DNA from: JANMQK01 sp031370485
GTDB taxonomy: Bacteria; Acidobacteriota; Polarisedimenticolia; Gp22-AA2
Assembly (NCBI GenBank): GCA_031370485.1
Contig: JANMQK010000044.1
Span: 1 to 31,375, forward strand
Direction of reading: 5' to 3'
DNA length: 31,375 nt
The stretch's first letter is position 1. Each line of letters starts with the position of its first letter. The notes under the pieces are model-generated. The model worked only from the letters and a program-made list of their open reading frames with translations, ran no database searches and was not told the origin of the DNA. Below are positions 24,196 through 30,620 of this stretch, in pieces. A program made the translations under genes and the position numbers.

Positions 24196-26138
24196 CAGGC
24201 CGCCTCGCCGGCGATCCAGTAGTCGTACCACCGGCTCAGGTTGTACAGCGTCCAGAGATGCCACGAATGATCGCGCCGTCCCGCGCGGTGGGCCTCGAAC
24301 AGATCCCGCACGTGGTCATAGTCGAAGAGGTCCTCCTCGCGCAGGCGCGAGTTGAGGACCGCCGCGACCGCCGGGCGGTACAGGTCGGTCTGGAACCACT
24401 CGCGGACCGGGGCCCCGAACCCCTGCTTCGGCCGGTGGATGATCGAGTCGGGCAGGATCCCGGTCATCGCCTTCTTGAGCAGGTGCTTCGTCTGCCCGCC
24501 GTGGATCTTGAGCGCCGTCGGGATGCGCATGGTGAATTCGACCAGCTTGTGGTCGAGGAACGGCACCCTCGCCTCAACACCGTTGGCCATCGTGATCTTG
24601 TCCACGCGCATCAGGAGAAGCTCGCTCAGGCGATTCTTCAGCTCGAGGTAGATCATCCGCTGGCCGAAATCGGCTTCCGGCATCGTCCGCCGGACGTGCC
24701 GGTCGTGCTCGAGGAGCACCTCGTGGGAGGAGAGCCCGTTGATGCGGCCGCGCGCCCCCAAGGACAGCAGCCGGCGCTTCTCGCTCTCGCTCCAGGCGAT
24801 GATCCCGCCCCAGAAGAACATCTCGTCGCCGGCCGCTTTGCGCAGAAGCTCCAGCCGGTCGCCCCCCCTTCCCATCAGGAACGCCAGCCCGCGGGCCGCC
24901 TCGTAGGCGCCGCGGCGCAAGGAACGCGGCAGCCGGAGCAGCTTGCTGAAGTAGAGATCGTGAGCCACGTAGGCTCTTCGATAGGTCTCGTAGCCGAAGA
25001 ACTGCTCGTCGCTCCCCTCCCCGACCTGGATGACGATCGTCCCGGAGTCGCGCGCCAGGCGGGAGACGAAGTGGAGCGGCACGCAGACCCAGTCCGCGAT
25101 CGGCTCGTCCTGGTGGTAGACGACCTCCGGCATGGCGTCGAGAAGGTCCTGCCAGCCGATCACCACCTCGTGGTGCTCCGTCCCGAACTGCCGCGACACC
25201 TGGCGAGCGTACTCGAACTCGTTGTACGAGGGGTGATCCTTGAACCCCACCGAGAAGGTGCGCACCGGGCGATCCATCAGGCGGCTCATGAGGGCCACGT
25301 TGGCCGAGGAGTCGAGCCCGCCCGAGAGGAAGACCCCGAACGGCACGTCGGACATCATGCGCTTCTCGATCGCCTCTTCCAGGAGGGTCCTTATGCGGGC
25401 CGCGCAGAAATCCGCGTCGTCATAGCGCGCGCCCGGCTCCGGGGGGACCTGGAGCGGGTCCCAGTAGACGTCGGTGCGCACGTCGCCATGGCGGTTCACG
25501 GTGAGGCGGGTGGCGGGGGGGAGCTTGTGCACTCCCTGGAAGAGGGTGCGCGGGGCCGGCGCGGCGACGAAGGTCAGGTAGTGGTAGAGGGCCGCGCTGT
25601 CCATGCGGCGCGTCATCCGGGGATGGGCGAGGATCGCCTTGATCTCCGATCCGAAGAGAATCGCCCCCGGGAGCAGCGCGTAGTAGAGCGGCTTGATGCC
25701 GATCCGGTCGCGCACAAGGAGAAGCTCGCGGCGCCGCGAATCCCAGATGGCGAGCGCGAACATCCCCTCGAGGCGGTGGACGAAATCCGGGCCCTCCTCC
25801 TCATAGAGGTGGACCAGGGTCTCGGTGTCGGTGCGCGAGCGGTAGACATGCCCCTTGCGCTCGAGCTCCTCCCGCAGCCGCGCGTGGTTGTAGATTTCGC
25901 CATTGAAGGTGATCCAGACCGAGCCGTCCTCGTTGGACATCGGCTGCCGGCCCGCGGGCGAGAGATCGACGATCGACAGGCGACGATGGCCGAGCCCCAC
26001 GCGGCGGTCGGGCGAGATGTGAATCCCTGCGTCATCGGGGCCCCGGTGCGTGAGCGTATCGCGCATGCGGACAAGGACCGGCTCCTCGACCGGCCGATCA
26101 CCGCTTCCGAAGTCGAAAACCCCGCAGATGCCGCACAA
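24195..26138 (-). CDS. asnB: Asparagine-synthetase-type glutamine amidotransferase (first gene of operon)
   Basis: A 647-residue AsnB-family protein. The Ntn glutaminase domain starts MCGICGVF, with the nucleophile Cys2, Arg52-Arg53, NGEIYN (79-84) and Asp104. The synthetase domain has the ATP pyrophosphatase loop SGGLDSS (272-278) and the motif GEGSDEQFFGY (373-383), where most relatives read GEGADELFGGY. In surface-polysaccharide clusters such proteins are thought to amidate sugar carboxyl groups. The start is taken as TTG at 26138, because only this puts Cys at position 2, and GGAG lies 6 bases upstream. An ATG four codons earlier (26150) would bury the Cys at position 6 unless a propeptide is removed. 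The frame is open further upstream, but that would precede the predicted transcript start. The stop shares one base with the flippase ATG. Confidence 0.9.
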   Translation of the reverse strand: MCGICGVFDFGSGDRPVEEPVLVRMRDTLTHRGPDDAGIHISPDRRVGLGHRRLSIVDLSPAGRQPMSNEDGSVWITFNGEIYNHARLREELERKGHVYRSRTDTETLVHLYEEEGPDFVHRLEGMFALAIWDSRRRELLLVRDRIGIKPLYYALLPGAILFGSEIKAILAHPRMTRRMDSAALYHYLTFVAAPAPRTLFQGVHKLPPATRLTVNRHGDVRTDVYWDPLQVPPEPGARYDDADFCAARIRTLLEEAIEKRMMSDVPFGVFLSGGLDSSANVALMSRLMDRPVRTFSVGFKDHPSYNEFEYARQVSRQFGTEHHEVVIGWQDLLDAMPEVVYHQDEPIADWVCVPLHFVSRLARDSGTIVIQVGEGSDEQFFGYETYRRAYVAHDLYFSKLLRLPRSLRRGAYEAARGLAFLMGRGGDRLELLRKAAGDEMFFWGGIIAWSESEKRRLLSLGARGRINGLSSHEVLLEHDRHVRRTMPEADFGQRMIYLELKNRLSELLLMRVDKITMANGVEARVPFLDHKLVEFTMRIPTALKIHGGQTKHLLKKAMTGILPDSIIHRPKQGFGAPVREWFQTDLYRPAVAAVLNSRLREEDLFDYDHVRDLFEAHRAGRRDHSWHLWTLYNLSRWYDYWIAGEAA

Positions 26139-26181
26139 GGAAGGCTCCATCTCAAAGTGGAACAACGACTTGCGAAAGGTC

Positions 26182-26210
26182 AATATAGTCCCCGTGCGGG
26201 GGCTTGTCCA
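26182..26210 (-). promoter_or_regulatory. Sigma-70-type promoter of the 13-gene glycan operon
   Basis: The minus strand shows TGGACA (5 of 6 to TTGACA), a 17-base spacer, and TATATT (5 of 6 to TATAAT). The gap between the second ligase gene and the amidotransferase gene is the only such gap in the cassette, and AT-rich elements stand out there. The predicted transcript starts near 26175, about 37 bases before the TTG start. The spacer contains CCCC-GCAC-GGGG, a short inverted repeat between the two promoter elements that could be an operator. Confidence 0.6.
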
Positions 26211-26241
26211 GAAATTGACGGCCTGCGCAACCCCTTTGCGG

Positions 26242-28203
26242 CTAACCAGTTCCGCGCTGGCCCGGAGCCGCCGGGAGAGGCTGCGGGGAGGAGAGGATCG
26301 ACTCCCGCTCCGCAGGGGCATCGGCGACCAGATCCCGGGCATAGCTGCTGTCCGGGGTGTAATCCGCCAGGGCCCGAAGGGTGTCCTGGAGAGCGCGGAT
26401 GGCCCGCTCCGCCTCCCGGGCGCGGCCGAGCCGCTTCAATATCGACGCCTGCAGAATCCTGGCGCGGAGAAAGTTCGGCTCGATCTCAACCGCCCGGGTG
26501 ACGCATTCCACCGCCTCCTCGAAACGGTCCAGGGAGACCAGATGCGCCGCAAGCTCAAGGAGCGGGCGTGGGTCGAGCGGCGCCAGCCGGGCCGCCTCCT
26601 CGTAAAGAGCGGTCCCCCTCCCGGCCGCGGAAGCGTCGCCTAGCTGCGGCCCGCCGATCCGATCCTCGAGCCTCGCCATGAGGAGGGGGAAGCGGTAGTC
26701 GATCGGGTCGAGCCGCGCCGCCTCCCGAAGATGGAGCGACGCCTCGGCATAGCGCTGCGTCGCGGGGGCGCTCGAGTTGAGCGCTGCCATTGCGAGATCG
26801 TGGTGGTACTCGGGATGGAGAGGATTGAGACGCGCCGCCCGCTCCATCCTCGCCAGGCCGGCGGCTCCGGAGGCGCGCGCCGTGGCGGCCTCATGGTCCG
26901 CCAGATAGGGCAGGAACACCCCGCCGAGCAGGACTACGGACGCCAGCGCGATGAGGGACGCCCTGGTCGCCGGGCGGAGGCGTACCGGGCCCGCCATCTC
27001 TCCCGGCACGGCGTCATCCAAGGCAGCGGGCCGACGCGCCAGGACGACCCCCGCCAGCAGCGCCGTGACGAGCACCAGGGCCGGGCGGGTCTGGAGGTCC
27101 TCCACCAGTCCGTGGGCGAGAAGCGCGAGGATTCCGAGCCCGCCCCCCAGGGCGGCCGCTCCTGGATCGCCCCGCCTCGATCGGCGCAGCAGGAGCGCGA
27201 CCATAAGGACCCCGGACGCCAGGGCGCAGGCGGCGAAGGGCGCGCCATCCTCCCCGGCGAGGGTGAGCGGGGCGCTGTGGGCGCCCGCGAAGGTCCGCCC
27301 GTAACGCACTGGTCCCTGGTCCGCGGGAAAGTTGTAGCGCGGCGAGACATGCGGAAACATTCCCGGTCCTTGCCCCATCCAGGGATTGTCACGGACCATG
27401 CCGAGAGAGGCGCGCCAGATGGCGAGGCGGTGATACTGGAACGGATCGTGGTCGCGCGCGAATCGCAGCGTCAGGAGCGCCACCCCCAGCAGGAGAATCG
27501 CCAGACCCCCCGCGGCCACCGCGACCCGCCGCCGGTCTGTCCAGGATTTCCAGCGCATGGCAATCCCGCACGCTCCCGCCACGGCGAGACCGAGCATCGC
27601 GCCGCGCGAGGCCAGGAGGAGGATCGCCACCAGATGCCCTCCGCCCGCCAGCACCCAGGGGATCCAGCCACGGCGCCCGGGGGTTGCGGCCCGATCCTCC
27701 GCCGCGGCGAGGCAGACGAGGAGCCCGAGGTTCAGGAAGGCGGCCAGGTGGTTGCGGTTGAGGAACTCCGACCCGGCGGCGGCCACGCCTCCCTGGGCAT
27801 AGCGGACGATGGCGAGAAGCGACTGGAAAGAGGTCGAGGCGACGAGACAATTCCTCAGGACGATGCAGTCCCCCGCCTGGGCGCGGACCGTCAGCGCGGC
27901 CAGGAACAGACCTCCGGCCGCCAGCAGATCGATCAGTCCCAGGCCCGCCGCGAGAGGGTAGGCGGCCCGCGATGCCGACAGGCAGGCGAGGCCAAGCGCC
28001 ACCATGACGAGGATGGAGATTGTCCTTGTCCCGCTCCCCCCCGTTCCCGGGAGAGGGGGCCGGGCCGGGCGGAGCCCGGCGGACACGACGAACAGGATCA
28101 CCAGTGTCTGGAGGAGAAGGAGCGACAGCGGCGTCCGGCCCCCCTCGCCGAACGGCGCGACAAGCACGATCGCGCAGGCCAGGAGAAGCACGAACCGGTT
28201 CAC
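26242..28203 (-). CDS. Second O-antigen ligase / polymerase family membrane protein with TPR tail
   Basis: A 653-residue paralogue-like neighbour of the preceding gene. The first 430 residues or so carry many membrane helices. The Wzy_C region reads NPWMGQGPGMFPHVSPRY, followed by GAHSAPL with His309, again with H-S-x9-G spacing. The C-terminal 210 residues contain clear TPR-like units (for example HPEYHHDLAMAALN, PRPLLELAAHLVSLDRFEEA, PNFLRARILQASILKRLGRA), probably periplasmic and protein-binding. The GTG start overlaps the previous stop, so translation is coupled. Two such proteins in tandem suggest a division of work, one polymerising repeat units (Wzy) and one transferring the chain (ligase or OTase); which does which cannot be told from the sequence. 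Confidence 0.88.
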   Translation of the reverse strand: MNRFVLLLACAIVLVAPFGEGGRTPLSLLLLQTLVILFVVSAGLRPARPPLPGTGGSGTRTISILVMVALGLACLSASRAAYPLAAGLGLIDLLAAGGLFLAALTVRAQAGDCIVLRNCLVASTSFQSLLAIVRYAQGGVAAAGSEFLNRNHLAAFLNLGLLVCLAAAEDRAATPGRRGWIPWVLAGGGHLVAILLLASRGAMLGLAVAGACGIAMRWKSWTDRRRVAVAAGGLAILLLGVALLTLRFARDHDPFQYHRLAIWRASLGMVRDNPWMGQGPGMFPHVSPRYNFPADQGPVRYGRTFAGAHSAPLTLAGEDGAPFAACALASGVLMVALLLRRSRRGDPGAAALGGGLGILALLAHGLVEDLQTRPALVLVTALLAGVVLARRPAALDDAVPGEMAGPVRLRPATRASLIALASVVLLGGVFLPYLADHEAATARASGAAGLARMERAARLNPLHPEYHHDLAMAALNSSAPATQRYAEASLHLREAARLDPIDYRFPLLMARLEDRIGGPQLGDASAAGRGTALYEEAARLAPLDPRPLLELAAHLVSLDRFEEAVECVTRAVEIEPNFLRARILQASILKRLGRAREAERAIRALQDTLRALADYTPDSSYARDLVADAPAERESILSSPQPLPAAPGQRGTG

Positions 28204-29882
28204 GGCCGGGGCTCCCGGCCGGAGAACGGCGGATCACGGTACAGCGGTTTCAGGGGGTAAAGCAGGTGGGCCGCGTACCGTTCGCGCCAGGCCGGGGCGG
28301 TCTCGCCGGCGGCCTGGTGGTACAGGGCGAGGGTGTAGTGCCCGATGGCGACCTCGGGATCGAGATCCACCGCCCTCTCCGCCGCCTTCTCTCCCGCCGC
28401 ACGGAGCTCGGGATCCTCCATGCCGTGTGCCAGGATCATCTCGGCCAGGAATCTCTGCGGCCCCGGATCGTCCGGGCGGGACTTCGCCGCCGCGAGCGCC
28501 TGCCCCGCGGCACGAGCCACGTCGTCCGCCCGCGCGGCCTCCTTGGCCTCGTCGAGATACATGTCGGTCCGCGCCGCGACCAGGCCGTGAAACAAGAGAA
28601 TCGCCGCGAGGGCCGCCGCAAGGAGCGGCAGACCGCGCCGCCACGCGGCCGGCGCGGCGCGCTCCCCACCGTCGTCCGGACTGTCGCCCAGGGACAGACC
28701 GACCAGGAGCGCCGACGGGATCGCGACCCCCGGCAGGTAAGCCGTGAAATCGACCCGGTTGTGCAGCAGGAAGGTGAACCCCGCCGCGACGACCGCCAGC
28801 CGCGGGCCCGGCTCCCGCCAGGCCCGCCGCGACGACCGGCCGAAGGCGATTGCCAGGAACCCGAGCGGCAGGATAATCCAGGGTCCCCATCCCGCCGCGG
28901 CCTGCAGGTACGAGTTGTGGACGTAGCGCGTCTCGTTCATGCCCTGACGCATGTAGCGCGGGTAGACCGTCCCGAACGACCCCGGTCCCGTGCCGAGAAT
29001 CGGGTGATCGACGATCATCCGGACGGCGGCACCCCAGTTCCCGGCGCGCAGCGTCAGCGGATCCTGACCGGCGGAGTGATCGAATTCCGCGCCGCGCGCA
29101 TGCAGGAACCAGAATGCGACGATCGCCGCGACGAGAACAAGCGCCGCCGCTGTGGCGCGGCTCCTGCGCGGCGCCGCCCACGGCAGGATGCAGGCCAGCC
29201 CGCCGGCCGTGGCCGCCAGGGCTCCGAACGAACGGGTCAGGAATAGACCATATCCCATGAGCAGGAGCGCCGCGGCCGCGAGAAGACGCGGCCCATTGCG
29301 GCGTGCCGCTGCGGCGACCCCCGCCGCCGCAGGCAACGCGAGCGCCAGGAACCCTCCGAGCGCCGCAGGAAGCACGAAGGTCCCGTACGGCCGCCCGTCC
29401 TCGAGCCGGCCCAGGATCTCCCCCGCCTCGAGCGGATTCGCGGCGCGGATGGCCGCGGCCTGCCCCGGGTAGAGCAGATGGTGTTGGGCCACGGCGAGGC
29501 AGGAGACCATGCACCCCAGCACGACGACAAGGAGCAGGATCATCCGCACAGCAGCCTCGTTCCACCCGAGCGCGCGGCCAAGGAGCCCTGCCGTCAGGAG
29601 CACCAGCAGCGCGGCGCCCTCGTCGATTGCGCGGGCCCGGCAGGGGGCGGCGAGGATCGCCCCTATCGCAAGCGGGAAAAGGAGCGGCACCCACGCGGGA
29701 AGGACGAACCGCGCCCGTCCGAGGACGAGCGCCATCAGGAGCCCCGCCGACAATGCCTGAATCACGCCCCGCGACGAGGGATGCAGCTCGGGCGGCCACG
29801 CGACGGCCAGCGCCAGCATGAGGCAGGCGGCCCCCGGCATCAGGATCGACCGCCACCGCGCCTCTCCCGCCGGTCCCGTCAC
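28200..29882 (-). CDS. O-antigen ligase / polymerase family (Wzy_C) membrane protein with TPR-like C-terminus
   Basis: A 560-residue protein with about ten hydrophobic segments in its first 420 residues. The Wzy_C-type loop HPILGTGPGSFGTVYPRY is followed by VHNSYLQ with His322. Downstream of that His the pattern H-N-x9-G matches most of the WaaL/PglL signature H[NSQ]x9GxxG as I recall it; the last position differs. The family joins lipid-linked glycans to a lipid, protein or growing polymer on the periplasmic side. The last 130 residues are Ala- and Glu-rich helices resembling TPR repeats. The GTG start at 29882 has GGGGGGAGG just upstream; ATG at residue 15 is an alternative. The stop overlaps the next gene as GTGA. 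Its position directly after the pilin gene makes a pilin O-oligosaccharyltransferase role possible. Family call firm, substrate unknown. Confidence 0.88.
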   Translation of the reverse strand: MTGPAGEARWRSILMPGAACLMLALAVAWPPELHPSSRGVIQALSAGLLMALVLGRARFVLPAWVPLLFPLAIGAILAAPCRARAIDEGAALLVLLTAGLLGRALGWNEAAVRMILLLVVVLGCMVSCLAVAQHHLLYPGQAAAIRAANPLEAGEILGRLEDGRPYGTFVLPAALGGFLALALPAAAGVAAAARRNGPRLLAAAALLLMGYGLFLTRSFGALAATAGGLACILPWAAPRRSRATAAALVLVAAIVAFWFLHARGAEFDHSAGQDPLTLRAGNWGAAVRMIVDHPILGTGPGSFGTVYPRYMRQGMNETRYVHNSYLQAAAGWGPWIILPLGFLAIAFGRSSRRAWREPGPRLAVVAAGFTFLLHNRVDFTAYLPGVAIPSALLVGLSLGDSPDDGGERAAPAAWRRGLPLLAAALAAILLFHGLVAARTDMYLDEAKEAARADDVARAAGQALAAAKSRPDDPGPQRFLAEMILAHGMEDPELRAAGEKAAERAVDLDPEVAIGHYTLALYHQAAGETAPAWRERYAAHLLYPLKPLYRDPPFSGREPRP

Positions 29883-29913
29883 GTCCTCCCCCCGATCATC
29901 CGCGCCCTGGAGT

Positions 29914-29946
29914 AAAAAAAAAGGCGGTGCCCGGAGGCACCGCCTC
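29914..29946 (-). terminator. Intrinsic terminator after the pilin gene
   Basis: On the minus strand a perfect 10-bp stem, AGGCGGTGCC / GGCACCGCCT, encloses the loop TCCG. It is a UNCG-type tetraloop closed by C-G, which is very stable. A run of T (A at 29914-29922 on the plus strand) follows directly. It lies about 20 bases after the pilin stop and about 30 bases before the next start codon. Confidence 0.93.
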
Positions 29947-29966
29947 GTTTGTTGCCGGATTGCTGC

Positions 29967-30419
29967 TTAGGTCTGCGTACCCTGCGGCCACTGGAAGAAC
30001 TGGCCGTTGGCGAAGACGATGTCGCAGTTGAAATCCTGGGTCTGCCCGCCGGGGTTCGTCCCCACGGCGTTGTCCTTGGCGTAGCTGCTCACCGTGTACT
30101 GCGAACCGGTGGACGTCGAATCGATGTGCCACACGTTGTTCCAGCCATCGGTCGTCGGGACGGTCTTGATGTAGATCGGGGACACGTGCGTGCTGACGCC
30201 CGCGGCACCCACGTTGGACATTCCCTTCGGATAGAAGTTGTTGTCCACGGCGTACGATTCGCAGGCGGTGCCGACCGACCGCATGTCGGCCATGGTCCTC
30301 TTCTGCTTGCCCCTGTCGATGGCGTTCAACAGGTTCGGGATCGCGATGGCCGCGATAATCCCGATGATGGCCACGACAATCAACAGCTCGATCAGCGTGA
30401 AGCCCTTCTGTTTGCTCAT
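29967..30419 (-). CDS. Type IV major pilin / GspG-like pilin
   Basis: A 150-residue prepilin, the likely main subunit of a type IV pilus or pseudopilus in the cell envelope. The leader MSKQKG is followed by FTLIELLIVVAIIGIIAAIAIP, with Gly at -1 and Glu at +5 of the mature protein, which is the standard site for prepilin peptidase cleavage and N-methylation. The region RGKQKRTMADMRSVGTACES and the later DGWN resemble the T2SS GspG-type domain, so it may be PilA in role but GspG-like in fold. Two Cys (in ACES and FNCD) could form a disulphide. The ATG at 30419 was chosen because GGAAGGAGG lies just upstream and the leader is then of normal length; the frame stays open further upstream. The gene stands alone between a sigma-54-type promoter and an intrinsic terminator, which suits high independent expression. 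Confidence 0.93.
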   Translation of the reverse strand: MSKQKGFTLIELLIVVAIIGIIAAIAIPNLLNAIDRGKQKRTMADMRSVGTACESYAVDNNFYPKGMSNVGAAGVSTHVSPIYIKTVPTTDGWNNVWHIDSTSTGSQYTVSSYAKDNAVGTNPGGQTQDFNCDIVFANGQFFQWPQGTQT

Positions 30420-30450
30420 TAGTGGGTCCTCCTTCCCTCGCCCCGGTAAG

Positions 30451-30466
30451 AGCAATCGTGATGCCA
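30451..30466 (-). promoter_or_regulatory. Putative sigma-54 (RpoN) promoter of the pilin gene
   Basis: The minus-strand sequence TGGCATC-ACGA-TTGCT matches the -24/-12 consensus TGGCACG-N4-TTGCW in all but two positions, with the invariant GG and GC exactly 10 bases apart. The -12 GC lies 32 bases before the pilin ATG. The predicted transcript would start about 20 bases before the ATG, just ahead of the ribosome binding site. Pilin genes of several bacteria (Pseudomonas, Myxococcus, Geobacter) are known to be RpoN-dependent. No activator site was identified. Confidence 0.6.
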
Positions 30467-30555
30467 CCGATCGGGCCGCGTTGCGCTTCAGGAGTAAATG
30501 CTTTAGTCACCGGGGATTCCGCCCGTGGAGCCGTTCTTGTAACGCTCCGGGAAGC

Positions 30556-30573
30556 CTTCCGGGCGACCGGAAG
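30556..30573 (-). other. Hairpin between the right-end gene and the pilin gene
   Basis: On the minus strand CTTCCGG, a 4-base loop, then CCGGAAG form a perfect 7-bp stem. No T-run follows, so it is not a standard intrinsic terminator. It could be an mRNA 3'-end stabiliser or a weak terminator for the right-end gene. Confidence 0.35.
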
Positions 30574-30605
30574 TAGCAAGATTCGTCAGGTTGTTCGATG
30601 CGGGC

Positions 30606-30620
30606 TGACACGCCGTGTCA
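30606..30620. repeat. Perfect 15-base palindrome at the stop codon of the right-end gene
   Basis: TGACACG-C-CGTGTCA is an inverted repeat with 7-base arms around one central base. It overlaps the TGA stop of the right-end gene and lies upstream of the pilin promoter. It has the size and symmetry of a binding site for a dimeric regulator, but it may be chance. No second copy was noticed. Confidence 0.4.

Noticed and set aside
24258..26501. Open frame of 747 codons on the plus strand
   Set aside because: It is antisense to the first amidotransferase, has no motif, and covers the operon promoter region.
6896..29882. Exosortase (PEP-CTERM) associated polysaccharide locus
   Set aside because: AsnB-type amidotransferases and GT4 enzymes are common there, but no exosortase, PEP-CTERM protein or associated chain-length genes are seen.
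29967..30419. Pilin as the GspG pseudopilin of a type II secretion system
   Set aside because: The C-terminal domain is GspG-like, but no gsp genes are present, while pilD, pilV-, pilW- and pilX-like genes and an ABC pair are. It is kept as an alternative within the entry, not as the main call.
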